A DNA stretch of 64,000 nucleotides, taken from the NCBI GenBank assembly GCA_002298995.1, contig DBMO01000024.1, positions 13,015 through 77,014 of the forward strand, given 5' to 3'. This DNA is from Desulfarculales bacterium UBA696. GTDB lineage: Bacteria; Desulfobacterota; Syntrophobacteria; Syntrophobacterales; Syntrophobacteraceae. Position numbers and translations under genes: made by a program. Below are positions 50,160 through 58,378 of this stretch, in pieces; the stretch's first letter is position 1, and the number at the start of each line of letters is the position of its first letter. The notes under the pieces are model-generated. The model ran no database searches. It saw only the letters and a list, made by a program, of their open reading frames with translations, and had not been told where the DNA came from.

Positions 50160-51508
50160 AAAAAATCCTGATAATAGACGACGACCATTCCCTTGCCCGC
50201 ACGCTCGAACTCTACTTCCAAAGCAAGGGATATACTGTCCTTGCCGCCCCCGATGCGCGCGGGGGGCTCGATCTGTGGCGCACAAACGACCCGGACCTCG
50301 TTCTGCTGGACGTTCAGCTTCCCGGGATGGATGGTCCGGAAGCCTTGTCCAAGGCAAAGGAGGAGAACCTCTCCGGCGACGTGATAATGATCACGGCCTT
50401 CCAGGACATGGAGGCAACCCTTACGGCCATCCAGCGCGGCGCGACCGACTACCTCTACAAGCCCCTCGACCTGGATTCACTCGATGTGCTGATGGAAAAA
50501 ATCCTGGTCAGGCGAAAAGAGCGTGAGAAAATCGAGCGATTGACACATGTGATCACCGAGAGCTTCAAGCCCAACCAGATAATAGGTAAAAGCAACGCTG
50601 TCCTGGGAGTAATCAAGGACATCGCCCGAGTCGCGAACACCCCGGTAACGGTTTTGATCGAAGGGGAGACCGGCACCGGCAAGGAGCTTATCGCCCGGAC
50701 CATACACCAGCAGTGGGCCCCCCGCGAACCATTCATGGCGATCAACTGCGCCGCCGTGGTAAGCAATTTGCTGGAGAGCGAACTGTTCGGGCATGAGCGC
50801 GGTGCCTTTACCGGAGCGCTTCAGAAAAAGCCGGGCAAGCTGGAGATGGCGGGCTCCGGGACGGTTTTCCTTGACGAGATAGGGGAGCTGCCGCTCGAAA
50901 TTCAGGCCAAATTTTTGCGCGTGCTCCAGGAGCGCAATTACCAGCGCGTGGGCGGCCTCAAGGACATCCAGTTCAACGCTCGCCTAATCACTGCAACCAA
51001 CCGCAATCTCGAAAAGATGGTAATTGAGAAACTCTTTCGCGAAGACCTCTACTTTCGGCTGAAGGTTTTCATGATCCGGGTCCCGCCCCTTCGAGAGCGG
51101 CCCGACGATATTGTTTCTCTTTCAGAATATTTCATTTCGCGGCTTAACCCCGAGCTTGGCAGGAACATCAAGCGCATTCCGGTCGAGCACATCGAGGCAA
51201 TGAAATCATACGACTGGCCCGGAAACGTGCGGGAGCTTGAAAATGTGCTGCGAAGGGCCATGATAATGTCTCGGGGTGAGGTGCTCGAGCTGGATCAGTG
51301 CCTGCTTCGGAGATCAAGGTTTCTAGAAGAGGCAACAACGGAGGATGACGGTTTGAGAAGCCTTGACAGCATTGAAAGGGACCACATCGCCCGGGTCCTA
51401 GAAAGAACCGGCGGAAACCTTGGCGAAACATGCAAAATCCTGGGGATATCCCGCCCCACCCTGCGAAAGAAAATGATCGACTACGGACTCAGAGAGCACC
51501 CTGAATAA
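50156..51508 (+). CDS. NtrC-family sigma-54-dependent response regulator
   Basis: A 450-residue activator of sigma-54 RNA polymerase. The receiver domain (1-120) has the acidic pocket (IIDDDH) and phosphorylatable Asp52 in LVLLDVQLPGMDG. The AAA+ domain (about 145-380) has Walker A GETGTGKE at 170-177, the sigma-54 contact loop GAFTGA at 216-221, and Walker B VFLDEIGELP. Residues about 405-447 form a Fis-type helix-turn-helix (GGNLGETCKILGISRPTLRKK). It overlaps the sensor kinase gene. Within 2 kb downstream are three sigma-54 promoters, each with paired TTGAAA-N5-TTTCAA dyads, which are the likely binding sites of this protein. Confidence 0.94.
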   Translation: MKKILIIDDDHSLARTLELYFQSKGYTVLAAPDARGGLDLWRTNDPDLVLLDVQLPGMDGPEALSKAKEENLSGDVIMITAFQDMEATLTAIQRGATDYLYKPLDLDSLDVLMEKILVRRKEREKIERLTHVITESFKPNQIIGKSNAVLGVIKDIARVANTPVTVLIEGETGTGKELIARTIHQQWAPREPFMAINCAAVVSNLLESELFGHERGAFTGALQKKPGKLEMAGSGTVFLDEIGELPLEIQAKFLRVLQERNYQRVGGLKDIQFNARLITATNRNLEKMVIEKLFREDLYFRLKVFMIRVPPLRERPDDIVSLSEYFISRLNPELGRNIKRIPVEHIEAMKSYDWPGNVRELENVLRRAMIMSRGEVLELDQCLLRRSRFLEEATTEDDGLRSLDSIERDHIARVLERTGGNLGETCKILGISRPTLRKKMIDYGLREHPE

Positions 51509-51682
51509 TCGGGAGAGAAATGACAGGCTGATCATCTTGTCCCACACAATCCGGCAGGCTGGAAACCATGCCCCACCTAAAAGCCTAATGGCGCGATCAT
51601 GTAGTAATGTGGCGGCGGCCTTCCAACCCGCCTCCATGCGTCGCAAATATCTTGCAGTGAGGGGGAGAGAACGATTGTGCTC

Positions 51683-51714
51683 GTTGTGGCAAGGTCTCCC
51701 GACCTTGCCACAAC
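51683..51714. repeat. Perfect GGTC/GACC palindrome
   Basis: GTTGTGGCAAGGTC-TCCC-GACCTTGCCACAAC has perfect 14-base arms, the best copy of the family in the window. Confidence 0.8.
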
Positions 51715-51763
51715 AGAGGCGTTAACTTTCCATTCGGGCAAACGCCCTTTATCGCGGCCAATC

Positions 51764-51792
51764 GCGTGGGCACGATAAAGCCGTGCCCACGC
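51764..51792. repeat. Perfect GTGGGCACG palindrome
   Basis: GCGTGGGCACG-ATAAAGC-CGTGCCCACGC has perfect 11-base arms and a 7-base loop. It lies 15 bases beyond the stop codon of the Met/His-rich protein gene and may serve as its transcript end. Confidence 0.75.
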
Positions 51793-51806
51793 TACAGATT
51801 TCATGA

Positions 51807-52115
51807 CTATCGGGTTTGGTTGGATTCGGTTTGGATGCCTTCGGGGGCCGACATATTGCCCCTCATCATACCGTGATCGCCGGACTGCATGTCGTGGTCC
51901 ATTTTTCCGGAATCAGCCTGTTTCATATGATCCTTCATCCGTGCGGAACCCGGACAGCCGGCACATGCGCCGGCATTGCCGGAATCCGAACTCTGCTGTT
52001 CGACATTGGGTCCCTTGCCCTCATTCGCGTGATTCATGCACGCATAGGCAGCCGTTCCCAGGGCGGCCAGAAAAACAACCGCAGCAAACACCACCATAAT
52101 TCTCCTAATCCTCAT
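51807..52115 (-). CDS. Small exported Met/His/Cys-rich protein, likely copper-binding
   Basis: A 102-residue exported protein. A signal peptide covers about residues 1-25 (MRIRRIMVVFAAVVFLAALG, cleavage near TAAYA). The mature part has ACMNHANEG, a CAGCPGS motif, and a Met/His-rich tail (RMKDHMKQADSGKMDHDMQS, then GDHGMMRGNM). Spaced Met and His residues of this sort are typical of periplasmic copper-binding proteins such as CopK, CusF or PcoE, but it is not clearly homologous to any. It is transcribed towards the regulator gene from a sigma-54 promoter at 52208-52223 and shares its operator type with the CusBA genes. Confidence 0.8.
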   Translation of the reverse strand: MRIRRIMVVFAAVVFLAALGTAAYACMNHANEGKGPNVEQQSSDSGNAGACAGCPGSARMKDHMKQADSGKMDHDMQSGDHGMMRGNMSAPEGIQTESNQTR

Positions 52116-52207
52116 GATTTGTTTCCCTTTTCAATTTTGAGATTCTCTTGTTGGATGTTCCGGTCGGCAATTAAAATGGTTACGTACGTCGGTCGAAGGT
52201 AAGGAAA

Positions 52208-52223
52208 GGCAATTGCCGGGCCA
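52208..52223 (-). promoter_or_regulatory. Sigma-54 promoter of the Met/His-rich protein gene
   Basis: On the minus strand the sequence is TGGCCCGGCAATTGCC: GG and GC are exactly 10 bases apart as in the -24/-12 consensus (TGGCACG-N4-TTGCW). The transcript would start near 52198, giving a leader of about 80 bases before the ATG at 52115. Confidence 0.8.
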
Positions 52224-52331
52224 TCGTTTATCTCGGCCCAAATAAATTTGTATCTCCATGGTTTTACTATAATTATCCCACTGCTTTCCGTACTGCGGAT
52301 AATTGCTTCAACATCCAGGAGCGGCAGTGGA

Positions 52332-52370
52332 TTGAAAGGAATTTACAACGTCAATGAAATATATATTCAA
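52332..52370. promoter_or_regulatory. Tandem enhancer dyads upstream of the minus-strand sigma-54 promoter
   Basis: TTGAAA-GGAAT-TTACAA (52332-52348) and ATGAAA-TATAT-ATTCAA (52354-52370) match the dyad TTGAAA-N5-TTTCAA with one and two mismatches. Their starts are 22 bases apart, two helical turns. Centres lie about 142 and 164 bases upstream of the expected start of transcription at 52198, a normal distance for NtrC-family activators. Confidence 0.65.
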
Positions 52371-52456
52371 GGCTGTGGGTTGTGGAGGTTGTAGATATTA
52401 AATGTTTTGGGTTGAATTGTGAGTTACGAGTCAAGAGCAGCAATCAACAATTGTTT

Positions 52457-52495
52457 TTGAAATTCTTTTTCAACAGCATTGAAAAAGCCTTTCGA
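52457..52495. promoter_or_regulatory. Tandem enhancer dyads upstream of the small exported protein gene
   Basis: TTGAAA-TTCTT-TTTCAA (52457-52473) is a perfect dyad. TTGAAA-AAGCC-TTTCGA (52479-52495) has one mismatch. Starts are 22 bases apart. Centres lie about 154 and 132 bases upstream of the expected start near 52619. Confidence 0.72.
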
Positions 52496-52592
52496 TTTCC
52501 CACTGAAAAAGAGGGTGCAGCCAACGCCCATTAAAGCACCTTTCCCCGCAATATCGATAGCATACGACATAGAAGCAGACCGCCTTCACTTT

Positions 52593-52608
52593 TGGCCCCG
52601 TTGTTGCT
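52593..52608 (+). promoter_or_regulatory. Sigma-54 promoter of the 84-residue exported protein gene
   Basis: TGGCCCCGTTGTTGCT keeps GG and GC 10 bases apart and ends TTGCT. Transcription would begin near 52619 and leave a long leader of about 190 bases, in which I see no other gene. Confidence 0.75.
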
Positions 52609-52806
52609 CTTCTCTTAAGGCAACTCGAAACACCCCGGCCAGGTCAGTAATTTTTTAAAAGTGGAAAGGGAGGAACAACAGGAACCATATAAAAATAGGA
52701 ACACTCGTTGGGAAATGATTTTAAAAAAGTGGTTAGTTGGTCAGGTGAACATTCATTAAACATTTTGAAAATGAGATGTAACTCTCTTCAAAAACAGGAG
52801 TACAAA

Positions 52807-53061
52807 ATGATCAGAAAAGCTTTTTCCATTCTGTCGATAGCCGCGGTAGCCATCACCTTTGTCCTTGGATCCGGGATAACCAATACCGCTGGGGCTTTGA
52901 CGGTCCGCAACGGAGACGGGTACTCGGCTCCGGCCGGCCAGGTAAATGTGTTCGGACTCGATGGGGCCGGCAATTCGGTCAGGGTGATAGAAAAGGATGC
53001 TCCCGAACCAGGTCCGTTCGCACATACTTCCTACGGCATGGCGGGCATATCACAGCAGTAG
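52807..53061 (+). CDS. Small exported protein of unknown function, sigma-54 controlled
   Basis: An 84-residue protein with a signal peptide (MIRKAFSILSIAAVAITFVL, cleavage near TAGA). The mature 55 residues (LTVRNGDGYSAPAGQVNVFG, then VIEKDAPEPGPFAHTSYGM) match no family I know and contain no Cys and only one His. A CAGGAG ribosome site precedes the ATG at 52807. It is transcribed from a sigma-54 promoter with paired dyads and followed by a strong terminator, so it is a self-contained small unit in the metal region. Strong regulation suggests a real function, perhaps envelope protection; that is inference. Confidence 0.75.
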   Translation: MIRKAFSILSIAAVAITFVLGSGITNTAGALTVRNGDGYSAPAGQVNVFGLDGAGNSVRVIEKDAPEPGPFAHTSYGMAGISQQ

Positions 53062-53071
53062 TTCAAAAACA

Positions 53072-53110
53072 GCGAAGAGCGGGGAACCATTCCCCGCTCT
53101 TCGCCTTTTT
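53072..53110 (+). terminator. Strong intrinsic terminator
   Basis: GCGAAGAGCGGGGAA (53072-53086) and TTCCCCGCTCTTCGC (53090-53104) form a perfect 15-bp stem with a 3-base loop, followed by CTTTTTT-like T-run. It ends the transcript of the 84-residue exported protein. Confidence 0.92.
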
Positions 53111-53182
53111 GGTTATTACCTGTTTGCAAATCCGTATGAACGCTCCCGAACTTTGCTGATTTTTTGGTTCGGCTGCACCGGT

Positions 53183-53219
53183 TTGAAAGATTATTTCAAT
53201 CATTGCAACTTTCTTTCAA
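53183..53219. promoter_or_regulatory. Tandem enhancer dyads upstream of the CusBA genes
   Basis: TTGAAA-GATTA-TTTCAA (53183-53199) is perfect. TTGCAA-CTTTC-TTTCAA (53203-53219) has one mismatch. Starts are 20 bases apart. Centres lie about 174 and 154 bases upstream of the expected start near 53365. Confidence 0.72.
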
Positions 53220-53338
53220 TCTTGCCGTTTATAGATTGGCCGTAATTCTTATCTTTGGTCATCCAGCCCCTGCCTTTTGTCTCACCGGGGCGGCGAACGG
53301 GCCCGGCGCTTGAAATAATCATATCAATTTGTTCTGTT

Positions 53339-53354
53339 TGGCCCGGTAATTGCC
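53339..53354 (+). promoter_or_regulatory. Sigma-54 promoter of the CusBA-type efflux genes
   Basis: TGGCCCGGTAATTGCC differs at a single base from the minus-strand promoter at 52208-52223 and keeps the 10-base spacing between GG and GC. Expected start near 53365, about 60 bases before the GTG of the adaptor gene. Confidence 0.82.
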
Positions 53355-53426
53355 AGTTATATCGTAATCCTGCAAGAGCAATATAGACAAAGCAGCGTTG
53401 ACAATAAATCGAGGAGGACCTTTCCC

Positions 53427-54863
53427 GTGAGTCTTGATAAGAATTCGGCCCCCATCGTCGCTCCCGCGAAAAAGAGGATGAGCCTTTTTGCGGCGATTCT
53501 GCTTTTCGCTCTCGGAGTCCTTAGTGCCTTCGGATACATGCACTGGAAACCGTGGCCAAAGGTAAACGGCGATGTGAGTTCGGCACCTGCGGGAAATGTT
53601 GCGGAAACCAAGAAGGAGCCAAAGATCCTCTATTATGTGGACCCGATGAATCCTTCCAATAAGTCCGACAAACCCGGCAAGGCACCCTGCGGCATGGACA
53701 TGGTGCCGGTTTATGAAGACACGGGCAGCAGCACCGAGAGCATGCCTCCGGGGACGGTTAGAATAAGTCCCGAGAAGCAGCAGCTAATCGGGGTCCAATT
53801 CGGGGAAGTATCCGAGATACCCCTTTCCAAGACGGTGCGGGCCGTCGGGCGTGCAACCTACGACGAGACCAGGATCCATCACATACATACACGGTTCGAA
53901 GGCTACGTCGACAAGATCTTCGTGGACTATACGGGGAAGCTCGTAAAGAAGGGCCAGCCCATGTTCAGCATCTACAGTCCCGAACTGGTCGCCACCCAGC
54001 AGGAACTCCTTGTTGCCAAAAAATCCGCCGACCTCCTTGGAAAGAGTCAATTCGAAGGTATCGGCTCCCAGTCAGCATCACTATACAAGTCGACCCGCGA
54101 GCGGCTGAGGCTTTGGGAAATAAGCGATCAGCAGATCAAGGAAATCGAGCGTAAGGGCAGCCCCATTCAATCCATCACCCTCTATTCGCATACAGACGGC
54201 TTTGTGGTAGCGCGAAATGTTTTCGCGGGCCACCAGGTTAAACCCGAAATGGAGCTTTATACAATAGCCGACCTGTCTGACGTATGGATAATCGCCGAAG
54301 TCTATGAATACGAGATACAGGCGATGCGGCTGGGCCAGACCGCTCTTGTCACCTTCCCTTCATTTCCTGGTAAGGTCTTGACCGGCAAGATCACTTATAT
54401 TTCGCCAGAGCTTGACCCTAAAACCCGGACCGCGAAGATTCGAATTGAGCTGCCAAACAAGGATTTCAGCATAAAGCCCGATATGTTCGCCAACGTCGAG
54501 CTGAAATCCGATTTTGGAAAGAAGCTATCGATTCCGCAGGAAGCGGTGCTCGATTCGGGGTCGCGCCAGATTGTGTTCGTCGCAAGGGAGGGCGGCTATT
54601 TCGAACCGCGAAAAGTAACCCTGGGGCCAAAGGTCGACAATCGCTACATCGTGCTCGACGGCCTGAGCGGTGGCGAGAAGGTAGTAACTTCGGCAAATTT
54701 CATGATTGATTCCGAAAGCCAGCTCAAGTCCGCAACCGGGTCCATGGGCGCGGGAGAGCACGCCGGCCCCGAACAGATGCCTGCCGATTCGAGCGCGCCA
54801 ACGGCGGATCATGGCGGCCACACCCCAAAGCCCGGCGGGGAGCATGCGGGGCACGGGCGCTGA
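53427..54863 (+). CDS. cusB: RND efflux periplasmic adaptor with heavy-metal-binding domain (CusB-like)
   Basis: A 478-residue membrane fusion protein that links the RND pump to an outer-membrane channel. One N-terminal membrane span (about 21-40) is followed by a heavy-metal-binding domain at about 67-97 (YYVDPMNPSNKSDKPGKAPC then GMDMVPVYED), typical of CusB/CzcB relatives. The barrel-sandwich and beta-barrel regions include VDKIFVDYTGKLVKKGQPMF and VWIIAEVYEYEIQAM. The C-terminus is His/Gly-rich (HAGPEQMP, HGGHTPKPGGEHAGHGR) and may bind metal. The start is GTG after a strong AGGAGGA. It is the first gene after the sigma-54 promoter at 53339. Confidence 0.92.
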   Translation: MSLDKNSAPIVAPAKKRMSLFAAILLFALGVLSAFGYMHWKPWPKVNGDVSSAPAGNVAETKKEPKILYYVDPMNPSNKSDKPGKAPCGMDMVPVYEDTGSSTESMPPGTVRISPEKQQLIGVQFGEVSEIPLSKTVRAVGRATYDETRIHHIHTRFEGYVDKIFVDYTGKLVKKGQPMFSIYSPELVATQQELLVAKKSADLLGKSQFEGIGSQSASLYKSTRERLRLWEISDQQIKEIERKGSPIQSITLYSHTDGFVVARNVFAGHQVKPEMELYTIADLSDVWIIAEVYEYEIQAMRLGQTALVTFPSFPGKVLTGKITYISPELDPKTRTAKIRIELPNKDFSIKPDMFANVELKSDFGKKLSIPQEAVLDSGSRQIVFVAREGGYFEPRKVTLGPKVDNRYIVLDGLSGGEKVVTSANFMIDSESQLKSATGSMGAGEHAGPEQMPADSSAPTADHGGHTPKPGGEHAGHGR

Positions 54864-54915
54864 AGGTGCGGAAATTTTGGGTGGACAGCCTTGGAGAGCT
54901 CAGGTCGATAGGGCC

Positions 54916-54937
54916 GGCAAGGTCGGGAGACCTTGCC
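54916..54937. repeat. GGTC/GACC palindrome between the adaptor and pump genes
   Basis: GGCAAGGTC-GGGA-GACCTTGCC has perfect 9-base arms. It sits inside the 169-base gap within the efflux operon, followed by ACAAC as in the other copies. Confidence 0.75.
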
Positions 54938-55032
54938 ACAACACGGGGATTTAAAAGGGCTATTCGGCAACAGCCACTAAAACAATGCCCACCGGCGGGA
55001 ATCGGCATCAATAAAGATGAAGAAAGATAAAA

Positions 55033-58000
55033 ATGATCAACAAGGTCATTGATTTTTGCGCGAATAACAAGTTCATCGTCTTCGTTATCATCGGCGCGGC
55101 GTTTATCGGCGGCATTTACTCGATGAAAAACATCACGCTGGATGCCATACCGGACCTCTCCGACACGCAGGTCATTATCTACTCCAAATGGGACCGAAGC
55201 CCCGACATCATGGAGGACCAGGTTACCTATCCGCTGGTGAGCGCCATGCTGGGGGTACCCAAGGTGAAGGACATCCGCGGCTTCTCGGATTTCGGCTACT
55301 CATTTGTTTACGTGATTTTTGAAGACGGCACGGACATCTACTGGGCGAGGTCCCGCACCCTTGAATACCTTAGCAACATTTTGCCAAGGCTTCCGCAGGG
55401 TGTAACCGTAGAACTTGCCCGCGACATGACCGCGATTGGATGGGTATTCCAATACGCACTGGTGGACACGACCGGGAAGCACAACCTCGCCGAATTGCGC
55501 TCGCTCCAGGACTGGTTCATGAAATATGAGCTACAGTCGCTGCCCGGCGTGGCTGAAGTCGCCCCGATTGGCGGGTTCGTTCGCCAGTACCAGGTAAACA
55601 TCGACCCCAATTCGCTTCTGACCTACAAGATACCTATCGAGAAGGTCATGATGGCGATCCGCGAAGGCAATAACGACGTCGGTGGGAGGCTTGTCGAACT
55701 CTCGGGGCGGGAATACATGGTACGCGGGCGCGGCTACATCAAGAATTTATCGGATATCGAAAACATCGTCGTCGGGTCAAATGAGATGACCGGGACCCCC
55801 ATCCTGGTAAAGAATATCGGAAATGTCGAACTCGGCCCGGATATCCGCCGAGGGGTCGCGGACCTCGACGGCGAGGGCGAAACGGCCGGAGCGATAGTAA
55901 TAATGCGCTACGGTGAAAACGCCCTCAAGGTGATCGACAGGGTCAAGGCGAAGATTGCCGAAATCGAGCCGAACCTGCCCGAGGGCGTAAAGATAGTCAC
56001 GGCCTACGACCGCTCGGACCTTATCGAGCGATCTATCGAGACCCTCAAGTCCACGCTTACCGAAGAGCTTATAATAGTCAGCCTGGTGATACTCATATTC
56101 CTTTGGCACATACCGAGCGCCATTATTCCGATCATCACCATACCCGTTGCCGTGGTTATCTCGTTTATTCCCATGTACCAGATGAACCTCACCGCGAATA
56201 TCATGTCTCTCGGAGGTATCGCGATTGCAATAGGGGCAATGGTCGACGCGGCAATTGTCGTTGTCGAGCAGACGCATAAAAAGTTAGAACACTGGGACCT
56301 GGAAGGCAGGCCGGGCGACTTCAAGACCGTTGTGGTAAACGCGGTAAAGGAAGTGGGGGGGCCGAGCTTTTTCGCACTGCTGGTTATCGCGGTGTCGTTT
56401 ATGCCAATTTTCGTTCTTGAATCCCAGGAAGGGCGGCTGTTTAAACCGCTGGCATTTACCAAGAATTTTTCGATGATAATCGCGGCGTTTCTTGCCATCA
56501 CGCTCGATCCGGCGATCCGGCTCCTCTTCACTCACATGAAGGATTTCTCGTTTCGTCCGAGACTACTTGCGCGCCTCGTAAACGCCGTGCTGGTCGGAAA
56601 AATACACAGCGAGGAAAACCACCCGATAAGCCGCCCGCTTATGAGGATCTACCATCCGCTTGTTGAACTTGTATTGCGGCACCAGTGGATGACCATTATT
56701 GCGGCGCTTTTAGTTGTGGTTTTGTCCATTTTCCCATTATTAAACCTCGGTTGGGAATTCATGCCGCCCCTGGATGAAGGCTCCCTGCTGTACATGCCGA
56801 CTACCGTTCCGGGCATATCGGTAACTGAAGCCCAGAAGATCCTCCAGGTACAGGACAAGATCATAAAGTCCTTTCCGGAAGTCGAACGGGTAATGGGCAA
56901 AGCAGGGCGCGCCGAGACGGCAACCGACCCGGCACCATTTTCAATGATGGAGACTGTTATCGTTCTAAAGCCGCAGTCGGAATGGCCCAAAATTCACACC
57001 TGGTATTCTGACCGGGCCCCCGATTGGCTGAAGAATATCCTGCGCAGGGCATGGCCCGACCACCGGAGCACAGAGGAGCTCATCCGCGGCCCCGGCGGCC
57101 TTGATGCGGCAATGCAGATACCCGGAGTTGTAAACGCCTGGACCATGCCGATCAAGGCCCGCGTGGACATGCTCTCGACAGGCGTTCGCACCCCGGTCGG
57201 CATCAAGATCCTTGGACCGGACCTCAGCAAAATCCAGGAAATCGGTCAGGATATCGAAATGGCCCTGAAGGGAGTTCCGGGGACTTCGAGCGCTTATGCC
57301 GAGCGCACCGCCGGCGGCTACTTCCTCGATTTCGAGCTTAAGCGGGAGGAACTCGCGCGCTACGGCCTTTCAATCGGCCAAGTCCAAACAACGCTAATGT
57401 CGGCGGTGGGGGGCGAAAATATCTCGACAACCATCGAGGGCCGAGAGCGATATCCCATAAATATCCGGTACCAGCGTGACTACCGGAGTTCGGTCGAAGC
57501 GCTCCAGCGGACGATGATCTCGACCGAAGGCGGAGCGCAGATCCCGATTGCCCAGCTCGCCGACATAAAGCTGGTAACCGGCCCCGGCATGATTAGAGAT
57601 GAAAATGCGCGGCTTAGCGGGTACGTTTACGTAGACATAGCTGGCCGTGATGTCGGGGGTTATGTGGATGATGCCAAGGCGGCAGTCGCGAAGTACGTAA
57701 AGCTTCCACCCGGATATACTCTCACATGGAGCGGCCAGTACGAGAACATGGTGCGCGTCTGGGAGAGGATGAAGGTTGTCCTCCCCCTCACATTGTTCAT
57801 TGTAATAATGCTTCTTTATTTCAACACCCGCTCGGGTGCAAAAACGGCCATCGTTCTGATGGCAATTCCTTTTTCGGCTGTAGGAGCAGTGTGGCTTTTG
57901 TATTTGCTGAATTATAATTTGAGCATAGCTGTACTAGTTGGCCTGATCGCGCTAATGGGCGTCGATGCGGAAACAGGCGTTTTCATGCTCCTCTATCTCG

Positions 58001-58314
58001 ACCTGGCCTACTATGCGCAACGGGACAAGGGCATGATGAAGACCAAGGATGACCTGCGACACGCGATTGTGGAAGGGGCGGTAAAGAGGCTCCGGCCCAA
58101 ATTCATGACCGTTGCGGTCATGTTCTTCGGACTGGTCCCGATCATGTGGTCGCTTGGGGCCGGGTCCGATGTCATGAAGCGAATAGCCGCTCCAATGGTG
58201 GGAGGAATTTTTACCTCGTTTATCATGGAACTGCTCGTCTATCCTGCCATCTATGAAGTCTGGCGCTGGCATTTTCACGTGAAAAAGGAGGCCCGCGCCG
58301 CGATTCAGGCATGA
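55033..58314 (+). CDS. cusA: Heavy-metal RND efflux pump (CusA type)
   Basis: A 1093-residue inner-membrane proton-driven pump of the HME-RND class. Twelve spans and two large periplasmic loops are visible. The fourth span reads AIAIGAMVDAAIVVVEQ with the proton-relay residue at Asp405, the A-x-G-x4-D-A-A form seen in monovalent-metal (Cu/Ag) pumps, rather than the DFGxxxDGA form of CzcA. The last helix pair carries NLSIAVLVGLIALMGVDAET. RERYPINIRYQRDYRSS and RDENARLSGYVYVDI are typical. No outer-membrane CusC is in the window; it may be encoded elsewhere. It is downstream of the CusB-like gene. Confidence 0.94.
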   Translation: MINKVIDFCANNKFIVFVIIGAAFIGGIYSMKNITLDAIPDLSDTQVIIYSKWDRSPDIMEDQVTYPLVSAMLGVPKVKDIRGFSDFGYSFVYVIFEDGTDIYWARSRTLEYLSNILPRLPQGVTVELARDMTAIGWVFQYALVDTTGKHNLAELRSLQDWFMKYELQSLPGVAEVAPIGGFVRQYQVNIDPNSLLTYKIPIEKVMMAIREGNNDVGGRLVELSGREYMVRGRGYIKNLSDIENIVVGSNEMTGTPILVKNIGNVELGPDIRRGVADLDGEGETAGAIVIMRYGENALKVIDRVKAKIAEIEPNLPEGVKIVTAYDRSDLIERSIETLKSTLTEELIIVSLVILIFLWHIPSAIIPIITIPVAVVISFIPMYQMNLTANIMSLGGIAIAIGAMVDAAIVVVEQTHKKLEHWDLEGRPGDFKTVVVNAVKEVGGPSFFALLVIAVSFMPIFVLESQEGRLFKPLAFTKNFSMIIAAFLAITLDPAIRLLFTHMKDFSFRPRLLARLVNAVLVGKIHSEENHPISRPLMRIYHPLVELVLRHQWMTIIAALLVVVLSIFPLLNLGWEFMPPLDEGSLLYMPTTVPGISVTEAQKILQVQDKIIKSFPEVERVMGKAGRAETATDPAPFSMMETVIVLKPQSEWPKIHTWYSDRAPDWLKNILRRAWPDHRSTEELIRGPGGLDAAMQIPGVVNAWTMPIKARVDMLSTGVRTPVGIKILGPDLSKIQEIGQDIEMALKGVPGTSSAYAERTAGGYFLDFELKREELARYGLSIGQVQTTLMSAVGGENISTTIEGRERYPINIRYQRDYRSSVEALQRTMISTEGGAQIPIAQLADIKLVTGPGMIRDENARLSGYVYVDIAGRDVGGYVDDAKAAVAKYVKLPPGYTLTWSGQYENMVRVWERMKVVLPLTLFIVIMLLYFNTRSGAKTAIVLMAIPFSAVGAVWLLYLLNYNLSIAVLVGLIALMGVDAETGVFMLLYLDLAYYAQRDKGMMKTKDDLRHAIVEGAVKRLRPKFMTVAVMFFGLVPIMWSLGAGSDVMKRIAAPMVGGIFTSFIMELLVYPAIYEVWRWHFHVKKEARAAIQA

Positions 58315-58378
58315 TGCCGGCGTGTTCTTAGGTCAGGTGGAAGTATTTTATGGAAACCAACAGTTAAGAGGGAGAGAA

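Larger units (their letters stand above)
51509..51806. other. Repeat-rich gap after the regulator gene
   Basis: The gap has no gene. It contains CCGGCAGGCTGGAAACCATG followed by CCCCACC (about 51550), the GGTC/GACC palindrome at 51683-51714 and the GTGGGCACG palindrome at 51764-51792, so three different repeat families sit within 250 bases. Confidence 0.6.
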
